From: Polyodon spathula
Lineage: Eukaryota > Chordata > Actinopteri > Acipenseriformes > Polyodontidae
Length of the DNA: 64,000 nt
Assembly (NCBI RefSeq): GCF_017654505.1
Contig: NW_024472154.1
Span: forward strand, 61,001 to 125,000
Direction: 5' to 3'
Notes under the pieces: model-generated
Seen by the model: the letters and a program-made list of their open reading frames with translations, nothing else
What the model was told of the DNA's origin: nothing
Database searches by the model: none
Part shown: positions 24,260 to 54,116 of the stretch, piece after piece
Position numbering within the stretch: the first letter of the stretch is position 1
Layout: each line of letters starts with the position of its first letter
Program-made: the position numbers and the translations under genes

Positions 24260-27200
24260 TTTATTTAACATTTGTTTTTTGTTTACAGTGTAACCCTAAA
24301 GAACTATTTTTTTGTTAAGTTTTTTGCGTGTGTGTTTATGTATGTATGTGTTTTTTGCCTGTCCTTCGTCACGCGCATTCATAAAAGTCGGTCGGTCAGT
24401 CCGTCAACGTCATTGAGTCAGTCGTCACAATGTCCAATCCAGAAACAACAAATAAGATCAATAAATAATAATAATAATAAAAAAAGTAAAACAGTGGACC
24501 AGAAAAAGGAATTCATAAAAGGGGGTATCCAGTTTCTTCTAGATTACATTATAATGTGCATCTAATATCTGAATGGTAATTAATTCTATAACCCTATCAA
24601 TAAAGCAATCAGATGTCCCTTATATATTGCGTCTTCTCAGATAACGTGCATACCCTTTAAAGTAACCTGCGAGCGAGTTCATCGTCACCTTTCTTAAAGA
24701 AGCTATCCTGCACGCAATAATTTCAAAACAACAACTCTGAACTGAGTGAAGCAGCTGAAGTGCTGCTTGTTTTATTCATGCATTTTTATTTGCGTTAGTC
24801 TGGACAGAAGACAGGTGAACCCTTTTAGTCCACTTAGCTGTTACCACAGATTAAAGGGTAGTGTTTAAATGCACTTTTTTTTTTTTTTTTTTTTTTTTTG
24901 CTTTTCATCAGGTTATTTAATTATCTGCATTATTTATTTATTGCTTGCTCGCTCCAATCTGTAGAACATATCCAATTTCAATAACCTGAAAGAATCCACT
25001 GAAAACACAGGGAGCATCTTAAATTTCAATAAACCGATATATTTTTGTTTACCTGGAAAAATACCAGATTGTGCATTTATTCACAGTTACGGCAGTCTAT
25101 TGAGTTGATCTTTATACTTCATCTGCAAAATTACAGTTTACAGTTATAACATTAATATTTCTAATGCAACCAAAAACTAATCAATCATTTCTTCATTCCC
25201 TATTCCAGTTCTTTAAATCAAAGCCAAATCTTGTGAAACTGGAGAACTTTTAGTAGAATTAGTACATAGTTGAGAAGCCAGGGCAGAATACTGTGGGATT
25301 CCTCCATAAATCCTAGAAATCTGGTGTATGGAATTGGAAATGAATTGGCTAAATGCAAAACGGGTATTTGAAACATCGAAAAGCTCACCATTACTTTACA
25401 CACGTAATACAAAGGCAATAACAACTGACCGTTTGCCATACAATCCTAAATATCTTCTTAATTCAGCTACAAAATGTATTAAAATTGTGTTGCATGCTTA
25501 TGGGGAACCCATATAGTTCACCATGACTTGAATAAACACACCATGGCCCTGCTGGCCTGGAATACGCTGAAGACTCAAAATTATTACCCATCCGATTTTA
25601 GTTCTCCTCTGTCCTGATCCAATAAAAGAAAATCATTTTAGTGCAAGAATAGTAAAGGAGGACGCTTGAATGTAGCCAAGCAATGTAAGGATCAGTTGTT
25701 AAGGTAATAAACCAAAAGCAGCAATGTTTGCACATAATTCGCGCACATTCAAGTAAAACAAAAAAAAAAAGTCATAAAAAGACCAAAGATAGACCTCCAG
25801 GGCATTTGATGGTTGGATTGGCACTTGAGTGAACAGAGCAGTGCTTGCTTTCTTTATTTGTAATGATCTTTCTTTGTTTCACTGTTCTTATAAATAGACA
25901 AAAAGCTACAGGTGCAGTAAACTTGGGTCCAAGTTTTGGTCAGACTGAAACCAAGTGGGTTATCCTATACTCAGCTGGGACACACCCTGGCTTACCCCAG
26001 AGGGGTATACATTCATCAGATCAACCCCGAAGTAAAGACAGCCGTTCACACCAAGGTCTTCATCTTGGCTGACGGTCTTCGCCAAAATGTCGGTCTTCTT
26101 ACAGACCTCAGATTTAAAACTGGTGCTTTAATCTTACAAAAACTGTTGCCCAGAACAACTGAAGCACCTTTTTTTTCCCCTTTTGTTTTTATTATTTAAT
26201 ATTTCATCATTTTACCTACAGAACTGTTCACCCTCAAAACAGTATCTGTTTACACCTACTGATCAGATCTAATTCACACAAATCGAAACTTTAGCCAAAT
26301 TACATCAAAATAGTAGAAAAACTGTACAAAAATCACCTGTAGACAAAGAGACTGGAACATACAGAAAAACCAAAAAGATTGGGACATTTCTCAAAAGATC
26401 TTGATCGAACTGCATTTTGCATAGCTGGCATGTTTTGAAGCTTATGACAGCAAGTTGCTGAACTGGGAGCACAGAGTTGTAGGCTGACTTGATGTTCACT
26501 GCAAAAGGGCTCAGGATGCAAAACTAAAATCAGTCTAATTGCAGAGCACAATAGGGTTTTGTTTCTTAAAATACATGCAATGATAGTTACAGAAAAATTC
26601 ACTCTCTCAATTAGAGGGCAACACTCAATCTAATGCAAATCACTCTGAAATACAGTTCTGAAAATTGGGCGATTTCCCTCTGATGAAACTTGAAACACTG
26701 CAGAGATTTGAAGCACACACTAAAGTATGGCACCTTACAGTGTTGTACAACCTGGCTTAATCCTACTCATCTGCAATACTGGTTTACAGAAATAATAAAA
26801 AGTGTATGGGAGTAACAATGCAGCACCTAAGAGCAGATTTTATCAAAGTCCTAAACTGTGTTCTAGGTAGTGGAAATCTCCCACTTATATGTCCCTTAAA
26901 TGATGAAAGAATTAATTTTAATCAAAACGAACCATTTACCTTAAACAGAAGAGGTTGCAGTAAAACATTTAAAGAAATGTCCTTCACACAGTCTTCACAA
27001 ACCATTCTGCCCATCCCTAATGTAATGGCAGAGAAATGTAAAAACAAAAATATCTTCTTGACTTGCTCATGTATCATGTCACATGTTTATTCTTCCAGAG
27101 TTCTCTTTCTAAAGCATGCAGTCCTTTTGCAGCTAACACCAGCTCCAGTGCCTGGTTGATTGATTGAATTTTTTTACTTGTAAGGTCAAGTATTTACTGC

Positions 27201-30200
27201 AATTCTTGGTGCACTGTTCTTCCTGGCAGAACAACAAAGAAGAAAAGTATCTAGCCACCCATTCACAGATCAGAAATCTGGTATGCAAAAGATACAGCCT
27301 GGTGAATAAGTACATGGACCCCAATAGTCATGCCTGGTACCAAGACCATACATGCCTACCCTGGTTCACGTCAATATATTAAAGGGAACTAAACCTAACT
27401 ATAGGATCTAGTGTCCTTTAACTAAAGCTGCTCTCTGGCACCAAGAAAGGTCAAACAAACACAACTGATCAACAGCTGCCACCAATAAAACACTCAATAG
27501 AGGAACACAGAAAACCAATCACAGAAGCTTTAGACACAGGACTAGTTTTTGTTCTAGTCCCTTAGATGCATGTAACCTAGATATAGAGAAGAGACCCACT
27601 TTACCTAGAACAGTGGCAGAATTTTGATACTGAGTCAATTGAGAGACCTTCCCACATGCAAAGCTGGCCATCACTTGTATCATGTTCCTGAAAGTGTCAA
27701 ACCGCACCCAGCAACTTGGTTTTCTGCCCCACCTCGTATTAACATAAAGGGAACACCGGAGAGAAATGCTGTTGGCTCTGAAGTGAACGGAAGTGTACAG
27801 TACAATCTCTCCCCCTCACACAGCTCCAGTCAGTCTGTGTCACACCAGTTGGATGTGAGATCTGTCTGCCCTCGAACGCAAAGCCGTTGCAATGGCAGAG
27901 GTAGAGAAAAACGCTTCCACAATTTAATCCCACTAGCACAGGGAGCACGAGTACTCCTCCAAAACACTTTAAAATTGCAAGTCACAGTTTTTTTTTTTTT
28001 TTTCCCCCAGAGGTAATATGAAAAAAAGAGACTCAAAACCCTTTTGTGGGTTTTTAATTTTTACTCAGTCATTTTGGAAAAGGACCGAGCAAAGAAAAAA
28101 AAAAAAAAAAAAAAAAAACCTAAAATGCGCCGAACTCAAAGTAAGGCCAAACTGCATTTTGTCTCACAATCGCAGATTAATACTGCATTTACCAGAACCG
28201 CAAGAATTGCTGGAGAACTCAATTGTGAGCATCTAGAGAAATGTTTATCAAAAATAGCAATAAAAAAAAAAGACATATAAATGCTTTTGAAGCACTTGTC
28301 CTTCTGATTGGTATCATGGAAGCTATTTTCCTCTAGTGTTGTAAGAATGTCTCTGGCCTGAATTCAAAAAAAAAAAAAAAAAATTTTACAGCAGAGCCAT
28401 AACCAGGCTTTCTAACAGCTAGGACACCACTACAATTTCAGAGTGAATCCAGGCCATGGTGTGTGAAGTGTCTGCTGGTCAAGTCCGCAGTGGTGTGTGC
28501 AAATTGTGTTACATCTGTCTGTCTGTTTCACAAATTTAAGAACATGTCCCTTGCCAAAGCTTGGATTAGCCAGCACATTTATACAAACAGAACATGTAGA
28601 AATTTACAGCAAGCGCTGCTCCTTCATCCCAAAGGAAGACTCAATTTCAGAACGTGTAGTTTTAAAAAGAACAGTTGGATCATCTTATGTTTTTGGTTTT
28701 TTTTGCTACACAAAAAAGTATGCAAAGCAAAAAACTATTGCACACAACTAAATCGTAAACTGATTCAGTGACTTAAAAGATTTTTTTCAGAGAATTCCCC
28801 TCCTTGGTTTGTAAGCGTTATCTGTACCTGGCTCCTGCAAAAGCTCCTGTGCTTCTCCGAATTGGGAGCCCACACATTAGTCGGGAATCTCAAGAACAGT
28901 TTTGTAGATGTGGTCAGGTCCGTTTCTGTTAGATCCCTCGAAACTGGAAGGTGCAAGCACTGGCTAAACCCTAAACTTTCTGGAACATGATTTACCAAGC
29001 ATCAGTTTATTACAGGGCGTGTTCGTAGCACTCCTGGAAGGGGAAGTGATCTGAAAACTAGTTTGCGAAGTGAACCCTCCACCCTAACTCAATACAGATT
29101 AACAGCGTTTACCTAAAAAAGTTCAGCTAGGCAAATTGACTTGTTCCTTCTTTTATAGGTGCGGCAGCAAATGCCATGTTAGTGGACTTTTATTCCACCC
29201 ATATAGGACAGCTCTCTTCGGTCCCTTTGAGGACTGGTTATTTGCACTGTACCTTGCTGCGATTTGGTACCAAAATAGTAGGAATCTGAGCCATTAGGCT
29301 CCAGCTAAAGGTAACTTGAACTATCCAGATTCTTTAGAGAAGTTATCCAGCCAGTAATGAAAGGTCACCTTGACCTCACGTTTAATCTAATGCCTGCTGG
29401 AAGGATCCAGACAACCATTTCAGGTTAGATTTTGCAAGGTGAAAAGCTGTGGCATATTCAGGACTCCTGCCTGCCTGGTACCTTACTAATCCTACCAGGC
29501 CAGGACGTGAAAGCAGCTACACCCTTAAGGACAGATTCTAAAAGTAAAACTAATATCTGTTCACGTAGGGCCCACCAAAATCAATTACAAACCAATACCA
29601 ACTTAAAACTACAATTCCCATCATTACTTGCAGGTTCTGCACATGCCCAGTTGCTCCCTGTTATTTCAAACTCTTGTATACAGATTTTTCCAGAGGAGGA
29701 AGGAGAAGTACAAAAGCAACAGCTTTGGAGCCTAAATGTTTAATTTATAAATTGAGGCTATTCTTCCAATTTCATTACAAAAAGCATCTAGCAGATCAAC
29801 CAACCAACACCTACGAAAACATTCTTTGTTAAATGTTAATTTAGTGTTCAGACTAAATTAGCTTAAATGTACCCTAAATGCTGCAGATAAAAGCAGATTT
29901 TGATATTGAAATGCTACACAATGGATACTATAAAGTTTTCCTTCACAGGTCTGGACAGAGTCTCTTAAGCCCGTTGACCACCAGGTATTTGGCAAGGGAG
30001 GTAACACGATGTGTTTTGAATATATCAACACCATGCAAAACTCAAAAGTGCACTGACTGATATTCCAAGGTCTGCACACCACAGCTTTATTTACATTAGC
30101 CTCTAATCTCGCAACTTTTTAAGCCGAATCAAGACTATATAGAGATATATATATATATATAAAAAATAAGTTTAGTTTCAGAAATGTACATAATCCACTG

Positions 30201-31230
30201 CTGTGGGGCGACGCAAGACCAGAGAACTCAAGCAGGCACTTTTTACTTGCATTTTTATTTTATTTCTTAAATTGTTATTATTAAAAACACAGCACACAAC
30301 TTAATATCTACTTTACCAGCTTTGATCAGCTCTAAGCTATATATATATATTTTTTTATCTATAACCATTTTCCCCCAGGTACCCACTTAACCCACCCTCC
30401 CTGTTCCAAAAAAACTGCTTAAATTAAACCAGATCACGTAAACTTAAGTTTTCAACATTTCCAAAAAACTTCAGCGTGCCGTTAGGATCAGTAGCAAAAC
30501 AAACGAGCTCCTTTGAAAGCCAGTGCCAATTCTATAGTATGCCACCTTTCTGCTTTGAAAAGCGGACGGTTCTAAACTAGCAATACGGCTGTTGCAGTCC
30601 TTGCAGCTGAGCCTGTTATCGAATAGAAAATGTTAAACACTTGAAGAGCTGTGTTTATAGTGGCTTTCTTTAAGAGACAAACAAAATATGATACCGAGAA
30701 ATAAAAAGAAATCTGCTCAATCCAAGAGAAGGCCATAAATTTCACTCTAAAAACTCAACCCTTATTTTTTTTGCCAACGCAGGACAGTACCTGGCTAGAG
30801 AATTTCTCTGCACATTGACCAAGTCTAACTCTTGAATTCCTCCTTTTGCTGCCACATTTTCTGCTGTTTAAAGACATGAAAACTCAAGATTAAATTATTC
30901 AGTTCATCATTAAATTCACTTTTAAGGCAGAAGAGGTATCCAAATCTTAACAAAAACAAATGAGGAAAAAAAAAAAAATTTTAATCTCCTCCCCCAACTT
31001 GTAAATCAAATACTATTGCCCTAGGAGAACAACAGTCAAGAAGATAAATATATTTAAGTTTTTTTTGCTTTCATTTTAGGGGTAGGGAGGATTTTTTTGG
31101 GGTAAGGAGAAGGGGGTCAAACCTCTCCTGATTTTACTGGTCGATGGATGGTGGTTGTCTCATGGCTCCAGCTGCTAGTGAATTTCAATTTCTTTATTAA
31201 TTATTATTATTCCCTCATTTCAGACGGGCA
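24260..31230 (-). other. Candidate KPNA6 3'UTR, up to 7 kb
   Basis: The sequence past the KPNA6 stop is AT-rich, apparently free of mobile elements and lacks any recognisable exon as far as a minus-strand AATAAA at 24260-24265. An earlier AATAAA at 30086-30091 would give a 1.1 kb 3'UTR. It contains long A/T tracts at about 24877-24899, 28095-28118 and 28367-28383. An ACTACAATTCCCATCATTAC motif at about 29606 resembles the ZNF143 site but may be repeat-derived. UTR extent is an inference. Confidence 0.35.
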
Positions 31231-43483
<12,253 letters not shown>

Positions 43484-43620
43484 TCTGGCTGCGATTTCCA
43501 CCGGCGTCTCTATCCGTCCTGCGTTTGAATAATTTTTAATCTCAGGACTCTCCCCTCCCTTCCAGAATTTGCTGTCCGCATACAATATGTCGGAGAACGA
43601 CGGTGGCCCGGAGTGCACAC
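43484..43620 (-). promoter_or_regulatory. KPNA6 5'UTR and promoter region
   Basis: Lies directly upstream of the ATG (43483-43481) and is CpG-rich, continuous with CpG-rich sequence inside intron 1. No TATA box seen. It is cut off upstream by a T-tract at 43634-43656. Confidence 0.5.
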
Positions 43621-43690
43621 AGCGGATGCGGGTTTTTTTTTTTTTTTTTTTTTTTTCTGCTCAAACGCCGGATGCACACATTTAAAGGAC

Positions 43691-43740
43691 AACAGTTCAT
43701 TTAGTTTTTGGATCAAATCAAATGAAAGAAAGCAAGGGCC

Positions 43741-43779
<39 letters not shown>

Positions 43780-43957
43780 CCCCACCATACATGTTTATTG
43801 CTGAATTTCCACGTTTACCCTATTTTTAAAAAACAGTTCATTTAGTTTTTGGATCAAATCCAATGAAAGAAAGCAAGGGCCAATAATAATAACAATAATA
43901 ATAATCCCCACCATACATGTTTATTGTTGAATTTCCACGTTTACCCTATTTTTAAAG
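43691..43957. repeat. Tandem duplication with an internal AAT microsatellite, upstream of KPNA6
   Basis: Copy 1 (43691-43831) and copy 2 (43832-about 43957) both start AACAGTTCATTTAGTTTTTG and share GAAAGAAAGCAAGGGCC and CCCCACCATACATGTTTATT. They differ by a few substitutions and by AAT repeat length (about 13 units versus a short interrupted tract). Confidence 0.93.
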
Positions 43958-44505
43958 AACAATAATATTAAAAACCAACTGTAAAATCATCTGTGATACT
44001 ACCAGTACGTTTCATCAGCACCAAATAACGCTCTAAAAAAACTATTATGTTGTTTATATAAACTACCAAACCCTCTGAAAACGTGAATGTGACCAAATGG
44101 AACTGATTTATATGTTAACAAAAAGCAAAACAGTAAATTCGAAACTTTTGCATCTTTGTATTAAAATCTTTGACATCTGTTTCAAACACGTTCCTTCAGT
44201 TTTTAGGCCACATTTAGTTGGTCCCTTGGCTGTCCTTCAGAGCAAGGTATTGTGAAGTCTCCTTTAGTACAATCAGCACTGTTGGCTGTGAAAGTGTGTA
44301 CTGTCTACACATAACAGTTTGTACTTGTATGTATACATATATAATGATGCAGGTGAACACAACCTGAATTTGTTCGGTGGCAATGCCTTAAATCAAATGT
44401 TTGTTTTGTCTCTATAGCAGGCTGCTGAATGCCTAGGAGGCCAGTAAATAAAACTGAATGAGCTCTAGTGGAGGCAATGTTGATTACATTGTATTGATGA
44501 TGATG

Positions 44506-44548
<43 letters not shown>
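44506..44548. repeat. (TTA)n microsatellite
   Basis: About fourteen TTA units preceded by three GAT units. Confidence 0.95.
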
Positions 44549-44551
<3 letters not shown>

Positions 44552-45119
44552 TTAAGTCAACAAGTTAAATGTTTTATTTGTTGAAAATACTGATTCATAA
44601 TGTTGCTGAGGTGAATAGATCATTTTGAATCTCGCCGCAGTTATGGTTTAGTAACTGATTAACGAGGGGATTCTTGTTTTAAAAGGTTATTTTTGTTAAG
44701 TTTTATTTATTTAGGTTATCTGTTGGTTAACGTTTGCAGTGAAATGTTACAGGAACTGCAGTAATTCATTGAGAGTCAAAAGTATTAGGGGGGAGAAAAA
44801 GTATGAGAGGGCCGGTTTGCCAGTTTGATTTGCAACCAAGTGAAGGAACGCCCTGAGGAAAAAGCTGATTCCTGGAGTTTGTATTGATAGTGGCATGATA
44901 TATCAGACATTCTGTTCTAGATCTCCTATGAACACTTACGGCAGTGCTAGAATGGGGTTCTTTGGAACCACAGCATGCAAAGTTTTATTGCTGTTGTCAA
45001 TGGGTTTTTCACTTCAGCAGCACAGTGTGTTTTCCAACACAGCTTAATGGCAAGTGTCAAACTTCAGTTCCAAACAAAAGAATAAGCGTGAATCAAAACA
45101 GATGCACACTGTTCCGCTT

Positions 45120-45400
45120 TCCTGCTACTCCCTGTTACCCAATCAAGCCTTTGGGTAAGAAAGTTTCAGTGAGTCCACAGAATACTGTTGAACAAGAGGA
45201 AACCTGCACCTACATAAAGGACAGGTTTAACCGCAGGGTTTGCAGCTCCAAGTTTAGCCTGAACTTTGTTCAGGCAATCTTTCTTTGTTCTATTTTTGCT
45301 GCTGATAATAAATTAAGACTCTTCTCTTGTTTGGCCAATCCTGTATTATGTACTGTTCCTAATAAAGTGTCAGTCTGGGTATATTTGGTGGCGAGTACAA
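45120..45400 (+). mobile_element. Possible LTR remnant (3' part of an LTR plus primer-binding-site-like sequence)
   Basis: In order on the plus strand: a weak TATA-like ACATAAAGG (about 45213), an AATAAA near 45360, a short T/G-rich stretch, then TTTGGTGGCGAGTAC, which resembles the primer-binding region following some retroviral LTRs. Paired LTRs, the terminal CA and internal genes were not found, and a 180-codon open frame (44944-45486, GTG start) across it has no recognisable domain. It could be chance. Confidence 0.25.
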
Positions 45401-45803
45401 GCTCTCTGGATAGAGTGCCTGCAAAGGCACAGCACACTGCAGAAAGAATAATGCCTTCTCAAAGTAAAGGATTCCTTCTATTATGATTCCACACAACACG
45501 GAATCCACCCTTTCATGCATGTAATACAGAAAATACCAGGAAAAAAAAGCATTTGCATTTTCCATATGACCCCATACATGAAAGGGTTAAATCCGTTGTT
45601 ACTGTTCTAGTGGTAATGTTATTGTTCAACAGTAAAGAAAAAGTCACTCCTAATGTATTTTCCTAAAAGGTTATTACAATTTTGAGACACAGTTTCATCG
45701 GTCTTTAAAAGGCACACAGAGCAAAGCAGTAAAAAAAAAACACACTGACACCAGAGAAATTAGGAAAGTACATCTTTCAGGGAATACAAAAATATGATTT
45801 GTT

Positions 45804-45809
45804 TTTAAT
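45804..45809 (-). promoter_or_regulatory. Candidate TMEM39B polyadenylation signal (ATTAAA)
   Basis: Minus-strand ATTAAA about 95 nt past the TMEM39B stop. No AATAAA lies closer. A longer 3'UTR remains possible. Confidence 0.4.
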
Positions 45810-45902
45810 TATGGCAAGTGACAAGAAAAAAAAAAAGCATTTGTAACAAAAATACAAAGCTCTGCCTTCTTTTAAAGCGGCTCCATCATCACACCCGCCA
45901 GT

Positions 45903-51114
<5,212 letters not shown>

Positions 51115-51888
51115 CTACCAGACTACAAACAAAAAAAAAAAACCTGATGGTGCAGTCTCTGCAATTCTAAATATATCAAATAAATGTCACGGTTGTGGAC
51201 AGAAGCTACTGTACCTGTAACCAGCAAAACTGGAAGCTAACATTTTCCAACTAAGATTATGTTGTCATTTTACAAAGGAAAGTTCTGTTCTGTGTGTTTC
51301 TATCAAATACAATACTACATGACTAATAGAAAGCTATTGGAATAGCCAAATGTCCCTATGTTAGTATGACTTTTTTTAAGGAAGCTTTCTTCAGCTTTCC
51401 AGTAATTTCTCAGGATAGTCACAAAACCAACAAGCCCAACCCAAAACTGTCTTTCTAAACTTTAGTTACCCTGACACCTGGATCTTCATGTTTATGTTCT
51501 GCCAGTATTGCAGAAACAACAAAAAATATATTTAAAAAAAACAAAGAAACTCCAATTACTGAGTGATGTTGGGAGCGAGAGCGTCGCTTTAAAAGCAAGC
51601 GGTTTTCTGCTTCAGTGAACTGCTACAGTAGCTTGCTGCTCTGTAATCTCAGCTTGGAGAATTTAGGATTCAATCATTCACAAGACCTGGGATCTTACAA
51701 TTTAAACCTGCTGTCTCCGGTCTCATCTGCTTCTGTGGGTTTTTAAAAGCAAAACAAGACATAACAACAAAGCCCCTTCTGTTCTGATATGAAGGCTTTT
51801 GTTATATAGACTTCTCATTTTTGACTCATAAAAGAAACTAGATGCTATAGCAAGGCTTGCTAATGCATTGTAAATGAGGATGTCATTT

Positions 51889-51941
<53 letters not shown>
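51889..51941. repeat. (ATT)n microsatellite
   Basis: About seventeen ATT units. Confidence 0.95.
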
Positions 51942-52012
51942 TAAAAGCAGGTAAATACTGTCATATTTGTATCCTGTCTGCTTGTGTTTACACTGATCCA
52001 AGTACTTGACTG

Positions 52013-52125
52013 GTACAGGACTCCTATTGCATAGCAGTTTTATCCATTCCAGGTTACACCACAAGCTTGATTAGCTACAACCAAATAAGTTGTGTCTTAG
52101 TAAACTGATTGTAAAAATCGCAGGC
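52013..52125. mobile_element. Partial hairpin MITE copy
   Basis: Starts TACAGGACTCCTATTGCATA, with TCCATTCCAGG and the family centre GCTTGATTAGCTACA; the right arm is mostly lost. It lies between TMEM39B non-coding exon 1 and exon 2. Confidence 0.6.
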
Positions 52126-52778
52126 TCATATTACATTTTAAATGTGTAACTTTGACAACAGTAACTGGCAACAGGACAATCTACTGCAGAACACAGTTCC
52201 CAGTGCTTACAGAGAATGGCTCAGTCTTGCAAAAGAAAACGCATGTTTATCGTGTGCAAAAAGAGCTGGTAACATTTTCCTGCTTATGGACTGTATTATT
52301 ACAATCATATCAAAGACAACAATATTTACACAATGGGCAGGCAGAGGAAGTATCCGTTACTCTAAACATCCACGCATGGCTGATTATAAAATCAAAATAT
52401 TATTGTGTCATTTGACCACTGGCAAATGTACGAACATGTGTTATGCCTAATTATTTTAACATCGTTGACGTCTCAGTGACAGAAATCTCTAGAAAACTGT
52501 AGCTTCTGGTTTAATCACATGACCATGTTCATATTGCTGTAACCGAGGAACAGAAAGGAAGCCAAACGTTTCGAAGCGTCTACAGCAAATGCATTAATGT
52601 AGGCACTGTGTTTTCTTTATGTTTTTGTGCCCCTGTCTATTACTGCTGTAATAATATGCACTGACGGACAGTTTTCAAAGCGATCTCTGCTTCACCAGAC
52701 CCTAGTTAGTGTTTATATACAACAACGAACAAGGCCTACCGACAACATTCAAATTAAAATAGGAATCTGCTGCCTTAC

Positions 52779-52950
52779 CGGCTTGCTGCGAGCGGTTTTA
52801 TATCAGGACAGGGCTGAAGTTCATGAACCGGGACGCTAAACAGTCTGGATAGGTCCTTTATTGGGATGTGTGTGTGTGTTTGTCTGTTTTTCAACGAAAG
52901 GGAACAGCACTTAGCATTCTGCAAGCTTGAACCGGCCTCAGTGCGACTGC
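52779..52950 (-). promoter_or_regulatory. Probable TMEM39B non-coding exon 1 and promoter
   Basis: A strong minus-strand donor GTAAGG (52778-52773) follows CGCTCGCAGCAAGCCG, and CpG-bearing sequence lies upstream to about 52980. The pairing with the acceptor at 51026-51027 is an inference; no transcript evidence is available. A T-tract (53033-53060) bounds the region. Confidence 0.4.
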
Positions 52951-53970
52951 TGCCAGGAGGGTGGCGCGGACGCGATGGAGGACAGGGTGCAGGAAGTGCC
53001 CCCCCTTTTTTTTAAAGAGACAGAGAGGTACATTTTTTTTTTTTTTTTTTTTTTTTTTTTGTACTCAACGTCTGCAAGACTTCCGTCTATTACAAACAGT
53101 CCCTGTTATCCGTGTTCATGTGTACGCGTTCTCCGGGGCAATATTGCGGCTTGTAAAACACAAGCCTGGTTGCACAAAATGCAAATACAGATAGTTTATT
53201 TATTTTTTTAAAGTAAAACAAATGCAGATGGCAGGTCTTAATACCGTTACCCTGGCTGTGGTTTGTATCGGTGCTAGGTAAATTAGTAGATACACGCATG
53301 CATGCAATGGTTTGATTTTCAATCTATTCCAAAATATGTACTGCAATGGTATAATGCAGCATTTTAAACATTACAATAAATATTGCATACTGTGCCTACT
53401 TAATGCATTTATTAGTACCGCATTACTGCGTAACAATACTGCAATATAGATAGCTGAGTGTCATTTTTAAGAGACATAACCGTGTTCAGCTTTTTCCAGA
53501 GGAACGTGATGTACAGTACTGTAACTAGGGACGCTGTTGTTAGGGCAATCCAACATTCCTCCCCTCTTGCTAGTGCTGATAAGGAGGACAAGGCTCAATA
53601 GAGCAATATCAACTCACAGGTGTAAAGCAGAAACGCTGGCGTTGCACCACTGCTGTGCAAATAAAGCAAGTCCTCCTCATTCTGCCCACTATAATAATTC
53701 ACTCTGCAGTGCTCTTTATATCTGTTAATATTAATCACTGTGTAAAGATATGAGTTGAGCCTAGGCAATGAACACACTATATGGACCAGTGAATAATAAG
53801 GTGAGTAACGCTGCGATGACAGTTTAGAAACACAGTTGAAATCCCTGCTTTGCACTCCTTGAAGAGTTTTGGTCTGAACCTGCAGATGGCGTGTTGTTCC
53901 TACCTTTAAAAACCAAACACACAGAGAGCAGAAGTGTCCCATAATAAAAGCATTGCAAGGTGCAATAAAC

Positions 53971-54116
53971 CACGGTAAAAGCACAGGGAAGCGTTATAAA
54001 GAGGCACGGTAAAGCACGGGGAAGCGTTATAAAGAGGCACGGTAAAGCACGGGGAAGCGTTATAAAGAGGCACGGTAAAGCATGGGGAAGCATTATAAAG
54101 AGGCACGGTAAAGCAT
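53971..54116. repeat. 33-bp minisatellite
   Basis: About 4.5 copies of CACGGTAAAGCACGGGGAAG plus CGTTATAAAGAGG. The unit is 11 codons, so all minus-strand frames stay open and give an 11-residue periodic peptide. The reverse-complement words (CTTCCCTGTGCTTTTACCG) resemble sequence at 47530-47560. Confidence 0.93.

Noticed and set aside
44944..45486. 180-codon plus-strand open frame
   Set aside because: It begins on GTG, has no recognisable domain, and overlaps LTR-like signals; not supported as a gene.
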